From assembly GCA_964372215.1 (NCBI GenBank), contig CAYJQC010000014.1, positions 1 to 64,000 of the forward strand: 64,000 nt of DNA, written 5' to 3'. How positions within the stretch are numbered: the stretch's first letter is position 1; every line of letters begins with the position of its first letter. Both the position numbers and the translations under genes were made by a program. The DNA comes from DAIMFL01 sp964372215. GTDB lineage: Bacteria > Pseudomonadota > Alphaproteobacteria > Dongiales > Dongiaceae. Below are positions 57,601 to 64,000 of the stretch, in pieces. The notes beneath the pieces are model-generated. The model saw only the letters and a list, made by a program, of their open reading frames with translations. It made no database searches and was not told where the DNA came from.

Positions 57601-60600
57601 ATTGCCTAAGGACACGGCGGTCAGCTTGTCGGTCGCGTCGACCGTCGAGGCGGTCACCGTGAAGAAGCCGCTGTTGTCCTCCTTGATCACCAGCTGACCC
57701 GCGGTCAGGCCGGCCAGCACCACGTTCGGCGTGCCATCTCCCGGAGACACGCTCAGGGACCAGCCGGCGTCGTCGCTGACGCTGTTGTCCGAGACGTCCG
57801 GCTCCGCGCCGCTCGCCGGCGCCGAGCCGGCCGGGGTGTTTGCTTCCGTGCTGACCGCGGCGATCGTGCCGGTGACCGTGCCGTCATAGCCGGCCGGCAC
57901 CGCGGCCTTGACCGCGGCCACCGCCGCGCTCAGATCCGCCGGCGAAGCGGCCGTCAGTGTCCACACGCCGTTGCCCGGCGCGGTCTCGGAGAGCGCCGCG
58001 CCTGCCGGCGCCCCGTTCAGCACCAGATCGACGCCTGCCGCGGTCGCCGTGGCGTCGACGGTAATGCTGACTGAAATGCTCTCCGAACCGTCACCGTCGG
58101 CGACGGTGGTGTCATTGGGCTCGTCCGAGGGCGCGTTCCACGCCGCACTCGGCACGCCGGGCCCGGTGTCGATCAGAGCCAGGCTCAGGCCGAGCGCGAT
58201 CTGCTGCGCCGCGGCCGCCTCCGAGCCCGAGGCTGCCGACCCCGTCACGTCGGCGAACTGGTCGAGCACCGCGTCGACCACCAGGGTGATCGGCGCCGAG
58301 GTGGTGCCGTTGGTCGCGCTCGGGTCGGTCTTGTCCTCGACGTTGGCCGTGATGGTGACGCCCGAGAGGTCGACGTCGCTGTCCTCCGGCGGGGTCAGTT
58401 CGAGGTCGTAGCCGAAGCTCTCGACGCCGGGCTCCAGGGTGATGGTCAGGGTGCCCGCCGCGAAGCTCGCCGAGGCCACGCTCGGATCCGCCTCGAGCGC
58501 CGCCAGCGCCGCACCCGACACGCCCCACGACAGCCCCGCAACCACCACCGTGGTCAGCTGGTCGGTCGAATCCCCGGCCGCCGCCGCCAGGTGAACCGTG
58601 TTCGCCGCGTCCTCCTTGAAGTAGCCCGAGCCGTCCACCGCGATGCTCGCCGTCGGGGTCCCGGCATCGCCGGCGACACTGGCCGAGAACCCGGTCACGT
58701 CCACCCGCACGTTGTCCGAGATGTCCGGCTCCGCGCCGCTCGCCGGCGCCGTGCCGGCCGGCGTGTTGGCCTCGCCGGTGGTGATGCCGAGCTGGCCGGT
58801 GATCGCGCCGTCGAAGCCGCCGGGAACCTCGGCCGACAGCGCGTCGATCGCCGCCTGCAGGTCGGCGAAGTCGCTCCAGCCCGACAGCGTGTAGCTGCCG
58901 CCGCCGTTGTCGGTCAGCGCCGCCGCGCCGGCATAGCCCGCCAGCACCAGCGTGCCCGTGCTCAGCGTGATCGCCACAGAGGTCACCGCCTCCGAGCCAT
59001 CCGTGTCGGCGCCGCCGGCGCCGGAATGGGCGAACCCGGCGCCGCTCGAGACCAGCGACAGGTTGAGGTCGATGGTCTGCGTGCCGACCTGCTCGGCCAC
59101 CGCCGGCGCCGCGCCCTGGCTGGCGTCGGCGAACTGGTCGAGCACCGCGTCGACCACCAGGGTGATCGGCGCCGAGGTNNNNNNNNNNNNNNNNNNNNNN
59201 NNNNNNNNNNNNNNNNNNNNNNNNNNNNNNNNNNNNNNNNNNNNNNNNNNNNNNNNNNNNNNNNNNNNNNNNNNNNNNCGTGTTCGCCGCGTCCTCCTTG
59301 AAGTAGCCCGAGCCGTCCACCGCGATGCTCGCCCGCGGCGGCTCGGCCACGGGGGTCACTGATGCGCCGAACTCGAAGCTCTGGGTGACCGCGTTGTCGG
59401 TAAGGTCGTATTCGTCGCCGCTGGCGCCCGGATTCGGATTCGGAACGGTGTTCGCCTGCTCGGCGGTGGTCGTGCTGATGGTTCCGGTGATCGAGCCGTC
59501 GAAACCCGCGGGCACTTCGACCGCGAGCGCCTCCACGGCCGACTCGAGCTGTGCCGCACTTGTGAAGCCGGTGATCGAATAGTCGCCGCCGCCGAGATCG
59601 TTCAGGCCGACGCCCGCCGGCCAACCGGCGCCGGTCACCAGGCTGCCGGCCGAGATGTGGACGGTGACGCTGGTGATCGATTCCGATCCGTCGCCATCGG
59701 TGCCGCCCGCACCCGAGCCGGCGAACCCGGCATTGACCATGGAGAAGTCGAGGCCGAGCCCGATGCTCTGGGGCGCCGCGCTCTCGAGCACGGTGGGCGC
59801 CGCGGCTTGGGCCACGTTCGCCGCTTCGTCGAGGATGGCGTCGACGTCGACATTGACGGTCTTGGTATCGGAAACCGCCACCGAGCTGCCGTCGATCGCC
59901 GAGGCGGTCACGGTCAGCTCGGGAACGACGTCGCTGTCACTGTCCGCCGGCGGCGTGAGGGTCACGGTCAGGGTGACCGAGCTGACGCCGCCCGCCGCCG
60001 TGTAGATGCCGGTCGCCAGAACGAAGCTGCCGCCGGCGCCGCCATCGTCGACCGAGACGCCCCAGCCCGCCGGGATGTTGCCAATCACGACCTGATAGAG
60101 CTCGTCGGATGAATCCGTGGTGTTCGCCGTGATCACGACCTCGCCGGTGCCGTCCTCCTTGATCACCACTGCATCGGGGGTGACAGCGACCGCCGGCGCC
60201 TCGGCGACCGGGACGATGCACAGCTCCATCGCGCCATCGGTCACGGCGACGTTGTTGGCGAGCGTCAGCTCGTTTGCAGAATTGCTCTCCAGCTCGCTGG
60301 CGATCGCCTGTAGCTGGAGCTGCAGCGTGCCGTTGAAATCCTGCGCCGGAGTGAGAGTCGGCCCGGCCACCGAGACGAGGCCGCTGCCGTCGACCAGCGC
60401 CGTCACGTCGAGCTGCCAGCTGCCATCCGCGTTCTGCGTCCAGCCGTTCTCGTCGCCGATTGCGACCGAGAGTTCCTCGGGCAGCGCCGCGATCTTCAGG
60501 ACATGGGTCTCGGAGCCGTCGAGATCACCGAACTGCGCCTGCAGAGTCAGCGCGATCTTGTGATCCTCGAGGACGCAGGAATTGCCCTGGACCTGGTCCT

Positions 60601-61699
60601 GGAAGAAGGCGATCTGCTCGCCCTCGCCGGACCCGTTCACTTCGCCGCCCTCGCCGCCAACGAAGGTGGGCTTGTCGGCGACCGCGTCGACCACCGCCAG
60701 CACGCTGCCATTGATCAGGCTGGTCAGGCCGCTGTCGGGATCGAGTATCTCGGCCGTCAGGCTGAGGGTGATGTCGCCATCGGTGTTGGCCGGCGGCAGG
60801 ATGAACACGCTGCCGAGATCGGCGGCGAGGATGGTGATGCTGTTGGTGCCGTCACCGACGATCGTCTGGCCAGGCGCGAAGATGGTGACGCCGTCGGGAA
60901 TCGCGTTGATGGTGACCGAGACGATCTCTTCGTTGTCGGCGGGAACCAGGGTCACATTGAGCTTCATCGGCGACGAGGAATAGTCGCCGAGATGCTGGTT
61001 GGGGGCCCAGTCCTCGAAGCCGCCTGCGAAATCGCCGATGATGAAGTTGGGGTCTTCGCGGCCGCCGCCTTCGCCGCCGTCGACGCTCGTGGAGACGTCG
61101 GTCTCCAGCGTACCGGCAGCCCCGTCGACAGCAGTCTCCAGATCGAACAGCGTCGGCTGACGGTTCGGCACGCCGTACTGCAGCGCGGACGGGTCGACCG
61201 GTCCTTCGGGCGTCAGCGAGGCCAGGATCGTCGGAGCCTCGCCAGCGCTGAAGCCCGCGCCCTGATTGGGCGCGACCGTGGCGGGCAGCGCGCCGGCAGC
61301 GCCGCCCGCGGCGGCCTGGACGTCCTCCGGCGACACGCCGAGCGCGATCAGAAGATCCGCGATGTTGATGACCGTGCCGTCGCCGTTGGTGATCTCGACC
61401 GGCGTTCCGGAGAATGCGGCGTCGGCGAAGCCCTGCAGTACCACAACGCCCCCATTGGGCAGCTCGATCTCGATCGCGCCGTCAACCTCGCGCTGGATCG
61501 TGTCTCCGAGATCGAAGCCGAGCTGGATGCGTTCGCCCGGCTCGACGATCTCGACCACGCGCTCTCCGCTGTCCGGCGCGACGATCAACGTCTGCGGCGC
61601 CTGTGCAAGCTGAACGCCGGTGGCGTCAGTCTCCGGGGTCGACACACCGTCATTCGCAGTTTCGGCAGCGTCGAGAGTCGTCCCGGTCGAATCGGTCAT
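54679..61699 (-). CDS. Giant repeat adhesin/RTX protein with VWA domain, type I secreted (contains assembly gap)
   Basis: A single gene from ATG 61699 to the stop at 54679, interrupted by 100 N at 59179-59278. The frames on each side differ by one but are restored if the gap is 294 nt, giving 2404 residues. Order: an N-terminal module (61699 to about 61100) with VVEIVEPGERIQLGFDLGD and the dialanine stretch VQAAAGGAAGALP; then many repeats of about 100-300 residues ending in VVDAVLDQFAD or a close variant, resembling T1SS-143-type units; a VWA domain with MIDAS DVSGSMSDD (about 56750-56110); a cadherin-like unit (VTGNVITNDSGGADGFPVSP); about five RTX nonapeptides such as GGNDTLDGG and DGNDRIFGG (near 55690-55555); and a C-terminal secretion signal with VLDFNDLLPSSV. 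No cysteine-rich parts. GGAG seven bases before ATG 61699 fixes the start. A likely surface adhesin or biofilm factor, with calcium binding in the RTX part. Confidence 0.85.
56800..58240 (-). repeat. Two near-identical adhesin repeat units with 933-nt period
   Basis: The protein blocks starting GPGVPSAAWNAPSDEPND and GPGVPGAAWNAPSHEPND recur with a DNA offset of exactly 933 nt (311 codons), for example GGCCTTGACC at 56971 and 57904. Both copies run through AVAAVKAA and end near EANTP. Extents are approximate. Confidence 0.75.
58248..59333 (-). repeat. Long direct repeat flanking the assembly gap (876-nt period)
   Basis: The 55 nt at 59124-59178, just before the gap, are identical to 58248-58302. 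The 55 nt at 59279-59333, just after it, are identical to 58597-58651. The part of the downstream copy that would fill the gap is 58303-58596, 294 nt. This is the expected signature of an unresolved or collapsed repeat. Confidence 0.9.
59179..59278. other. Assembly gap of 100 N
   Basis: Exactly 100 unknown bases, the usual placeholder for a gap of unknown length, inside the adhesin gene and between identical repeat copies. The real length should be a multiple of three to keep the frame; 294 nt, or 294 plus whole 876-nt units, would fit. Confidence 0.95.
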
Positions 61700-62005
61700 G
61701 TCGTTTCTCCACAACACGCGCAGCTATGTTCAGGCCGCTGCGCCACGGATCGGGTTTCTGACAATTTTTCGCTTGGTTGCAGGCAAGATTAGGTTTCGAT
61801 CCTCGACTTAACCAAGGAGGAACGGAGGCCGTTCAATACAGCCGAATGTGATTAACTGCCTTTTGGCGGCGCCGGCGGGCGATCCAACAAAAGCAGCGCC
61901 AATTTCGAAACGAGAAAGCCCGCGTACCGGACGGCCGCGGGCTTGGTTAAGGAATCACATATTCGAGAATGCCGGCCCGGACGCGCCGGGCCGCGCGGAA
62001 GTCGA
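61700..62005. other. 306-nt intergenic region upstream of the adhesin
   Basis: No open frame with protein similarity was seen. It holds the terminator-like hairpin of the small gene at 62006 and, nearer 61700-61860, a more A/T-rich stretch with TTAATCACATT and GGTTAAGTCGAGG on the minus strand that probably includes the adhesin promoter. No promoter with good -35 and -10 boxes could be fixed. Confidence 0.6.
61916..61944 (-). terminator. Hairpin after the small acidic protein gene
   Basis: AAGCCCGCG at 61916-61924 pairs perfectly with CGCGGGCTT at 61936-61944; on the minus strand it is followed by TCTCGTTTCG. It lies about 60 nt after the stop at 62006 and separates that gene from the adhesin. 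Confidence 0.55.
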
Positions 62006-62398
62006 TCAGCCGTGCATCGGCGCGATCGTGACCTCGATTTCCGGCGAGTAGTACAGCCGGGTCCCGCCCTCGAAGGCGAAATAGGCGAGGCCGCCGACGT
62101 CAAGTCCGTCGGCCGTCAGGTGGCTGTCGGCCACGCCTTCGGCGCAAATCCTCTGATCGGTCAGGATGCTGAGCTGCGTGCCCAGGCCCGTCCCCATCAC
62201 CACGATCTCGCCGTTGGCGTCCGGCAACAGATCTTCAAATGCCAGCGTGATCGGGAGATCGCCGATCTGCGACGACATGGCGCTGTCCCCCATCAGAGCG
62301 GGCGAAGCCAGGGCGACGGAATTCGCTTCCCCGGACTGGGGCAAACTGCCCGCCGCGGGAATTTCTCTACCGTCGTCGATCGGCGTCTCAACAGCCAT
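62006..62398 (-). CDS. Small acidic protein of unknown function upstream of the adhesin
   Basis: 130 residues, not recognised. An N-terminal Gly/Ser/Ala-rich stretch of about 50 residues without a Sec signal precedes a compact domain ITLAFEDLLPDANGEIVVMG, then a single Cys (RICAEG), LDVGGLAYFAFEGG and the terminal YYSPEIEVTIAPMHG. The AFEDLLPDANGE segment echoes the VLDFNDLLP segment near the C terminus of the adhesin, so export by the same machinery is conceivable. ATG 62398 is chosen from the sequence drop-off above it. Confidence 0.6.
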   Translation of the reverse strand: MAVETPIDDGREIPAAGSLPQSGEANSVALASPALMGDSAMSSQIGDLPITLAFEDLLPDANGEIVVMGTGLGTQLSILTDQRICAEGVADSHLTADGLDVGGLAYFAFEGGTRLYYSPEIEVTIAPMHG

Positions 62399-62671
62399 CG
62401 TCTGGCAGCCCGTTCCGTGCTTCGCCGTTAACCACGACACCGAGGCCGTTGGCGGTCCCGGGCGCCGCCGCATCCGCTCCACGGAGGCGACTCGCAAGCA
62501 CAGAACTACGCTGGAAAGCGCAGGATATCAACAAGTCTGGGAGGATTTTCGTAAAAAGCCACCAAACGGTCATGGCGCCGCTGAGGCGTGGACGAGGCCG
62601 CCGCCAGGGTTCCTGCGGACCTCAATGGTTAACGCAGCAACTTCACGGAAACCCCTCGTAAACCCTGATTT

Positions 62672-63274
62672 TCAGGCCGGCCGCCCGGGATCGACCAGGA
62701 TCAGATAGGCGATCTCGCCGTCGTCGCGCACCAGGCCGGGACAGATGTTGGCGCGCGCCACCACCAATCGGCCCGGCCGGACATACACGATGCGGGCAGA
62801 GAATACCGCAAGGCTCCCGCCCGTGTATTGCTTCACGATGTCCTCGAGCGAGGCCGAAGACTTGATCTGGAAGTAATGCTGGACCGACTTGCCGATCAGC
62901 GCTTCCTCCGAGGCGCCCATCCATTCCCGCGCCGCCGAGTTTGCGCGCAGCACCCGATGATCGCTGGCGACCACCAGACACGGGCTTGGGCAGGCATCGG
63001 CGATGACCGCGACAGGCACGCCGCCTGCCGCGAGCTGCCGATCCTCGGCCTTCCGCTCGAGTTCCTTGACCCGCTCGAGCGCCCGCTCCAGGCAATATTG
63101 CCGCAAAGCGGCGGTGACGTTGGCGCCCGCGCCAGCCTGGTCGGCAATGCGCGCAACCAGCCGGTTGAGCCGCAATCCCTCGCGGGCTGCGAGGAACTCC
63201 AGATTGCTCCAGACCGTGTCGTCGAGCTTCAGCGAAAAGCGACGGCCGGCGTGCTGAATGATGCGGTGGCGCAT
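62672..63274 (-). CDS. Ribbon-helix-helix / PAS-domain protein
   Basis: 200 residues. The N-terminal 45 residues (RRFSLKLDDTVWSNLEFLAAREGLRLNRL) match the RHH_4 ribbon-helix-helix pattern found in small alphaproteobacterial proteins. A helical linker (residues 60-80) leads to a PAS domain (CPSPCLVVASDHRVLRANSAAREWMG to GEIAYLILVDPG). This would be a sensor and DNA-binding regulator in one chain. Upstream and on the same strand as the small acidic gene and the adhesin, so a candidate regulator of the secretion locus. A perfect 14-bp palindrome lies 50 nt before its start. Confidence 0.75.
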   Translation of the reverse strand: MRHRIIQHAGRRFSLKLDDTVWSNLEFLAAREGLRLNRLVARIADQAGAGANVTAALRQYCLERALERVKELERKAEDRQLAAGGVPVAVIADACPSPCLVVASDHRVLRANSAAREWMGASEEALIGKSVQHYFQIKSSASLEDIVKQYTGGSLAVFSARIVYVRPGRLVVARANICPGLVRDDGEIAYLILVDPGRPA

Positions 63275-63323
63275 GCGGCGGATCGGAATACGGGAAATCC
63301 TGGTCGGCGGGAAGACTAACGGG

Positions 63324-63337
63324 AGTTGCCGGCAACT
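63324..63337. promoter_or_regulatory. Perfect 14-bp palindrome upstream of the RHH-PAS gene
   Basis: AGTTGCCGGCAACT is a perfect palindrome, flanked by CTAAC at 63316-63320 and GTTAAC at 63340-63345 that extend the symmetry. It lies in the 237-nt divergent region between the RHH-PAS gene and the gene at 63512, a fitting place for an operator. Confidence 0.45.
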
Positions 63338-63511
63338 TCGTTAACGCGATGCCGCCGGATCGGAGAATCCGCCCGGACTCTGCTGGGAATCTCCGGCATC
63401 ACCCTGGCCGGCAGGACCGCGCCATGACCCCGCGTTTGCAGAATGTTAAGGCGCGCGGCGGTGAAATGGGCGCAGGCGGCCGGCCAACGGCTCTTCGCGG
63501 AGGTTGAACTC

Positions 63512-63853
63512 ATGCCGTTCGTAGTGCGCAACGACAACGGCAATATCATTGCCCTGTTCCGGGAGAAGACGCCCGAGGCTGACGAATACCTGCCGCCGAG
63601 CAACCCAGAGGTGCGGGACTTCGTCGAGGTCGCCAGCGAGGACGGCGCGCCGGACGCGGAGTTCTTCCGGTCGGATCAAACCATGATCCGGGTGTACGAG
63701 GATCTGCTCGACGTGTTGCTCGAAAAGAAGGCCCTGCTGTTGACCGACCTTCCGACCGCCGCCCAGCGCAAGCTGCTCGACCGCAAGCGACTGCGCAACG
63801 AGCTCACCAATATCGGCGAGATCCTGTCGGACGAATCCGACGGCATCCTCTGA
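63512..63853 (+). CDS. Conserved small protein of unknown function
   Basis: 113 residues, start MPFVVRNDNGNIIALFREK, then an acidic central part (FVEVASEDGAPDAEFF) and a helical C-terminal half (MIRVYEDLLDVLLEKKALLLTDLP to LRNELTNIGEILSDE). GCGGAGG eight bases upstream fixes ATG 63512; the open frame runs 23 codons further up but without support. Homologues with this start pattern are, from memory, common in Alphaproteobacteria; no function is known. Confidence 0.75.
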   Translation: MPFVVRNDNGNIIALFREKTPEADEYLPPSNPEVRDFVEVASEDGAPDAEFFRSDQTMIRVYEDLLDVLLEKKALLLTDLPTAAQRKLLDRKRLRNELTNIGEILSDESDGIL

Positions 63854-63873
63854 GGCCAGCCGCAAGCCGCCAT

Positions 63874-64000
63874 TCAGCCCGGTCCGCCGTAGCGCAGAAC
63901 CTCCTGGTCGATGGCGCCGAAGATCGAGGCGCCGTCCCGATCCAGCATTTCGATGCGCACGCGGTCGCCGAAGCGCAAGAACGGCGTGCGCGGCGCGCCG
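63874..64000 (-). CDS. Fumarylacetoacetate hydrolase family protein, 3' end only
   Basis: The last 41 residues are visible: PRTPFLRFGDRVRIEMLDRDG, then ASIFGAIDQEV and the terminal YGGPG. The LRFGDRVRIEMLD...SIFGAI pattern is the usual C terminus of the FAH family (including 2-hydroxyhepta-diene-type hydrolases). The rest of the gene lies beyond the window. Confidence 0.75.
   Translation of the reverse strand, partial: GAPRTPFLRFGDRVRIEMLDRDGASIFGAIDQEVLRYGGPG

Noticed and set aside
59179..59278. Frameshift splitting the adhesin into two genes
   Set aside because: The frame change is an artefact of the 100-N placeholder; a 294-nt repeat-derived fill restores a single frame.
61750..61860. 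Defined sigma-70 promoter or CtrA site for the adhesin
   Set aside because: Candidate boxes (TTGGTT, CTAATC, single TTAA halves) match the consensus weakly and no full TTAA-N7-TTAA pair was seen.

Overview
The window is GC-rich, tightly packed bacterial chromosome from an alphaproteobacterium, most likely a Rhodospirillales-type organism. The evidence is a PopZ gene directly upstream of valS, the alphaproteobacterial order argS-SPOR-nagZ-(M50)-scpA-scpB-tatABC-serS-surE-pcm-LysM/M23-DUF815-yajC-secD-secF-Mth938, TrmFO in place of TrmA-type enzymes, and an indolepyruvate decarboxylase of the Azospirillum type. There are no rRNA genes, phage genes, transposases or CRISPR arrays. The one tRNA is tRNA-Cys(GCA).

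Layout. 1-7.4 kb: ipdC (cut by the window edge), a RidA-like protein with a long basic tail, trmFO, an MFS exporter with a divergent AraC regulator, an NDUFAF6-like assembly factor and a PuuD-type membrane protein. 7.4-27.8 kb: a nearly unbroken minus-strand housekeeping block joined by 1-8 nt overlaps. It covers protein export (SecDF-YajC, TatABC), repair and stationary-phase proteins (Pcm, SurE), cell wall and division (LysM/M23, NagZ, SPOR), chromosome condensation (ScpAB), tRNA charging (SerS, ArgS) and dNTP control (Dgt). An iron-type ABC transporter pair sits between scpB and tatA. 28-37.5 kb: erpA, xth, two EamA transporters, an MlrC-type M81 peptidase, lemA with two TPM-domain genes, ilvD and a cysteine-desulfurase-like enzyme. 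37.5-39.8 kb: a small stress module (ferritin-like protein, glycine-zipper protein, ZIP transporter) around a near-perfect FNR/FixK-type box. 39.8-49.2 kb: lrgAB with a secreted protein, a flavin monooxygenase, valS, popZ, tolC, a Pcm-like gene and tRNA-Cys.

49.4-63.3 kb is the most distinctive region: a complete type I secretion locus on the minus strand. It has a giant repeat adhesin/RTX protein with a VWA domain (at least about 2400 residues), an LapB-like ABC exporter with a degenerate peptidase domain, an HlyD adaptor and a TolC-type channel. Upstream lie a small acidic orphan and a ribbon-helix-helix/PAS regulator. The adhesin gene contains a 100-N assembly gap. Filling it with the corresponding 294 nt of the adjacent repeat restores a single reading frame. 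The window ends with a small conserved protein and the 3' end of a fumarylacetoacetate hydrolase family gene.
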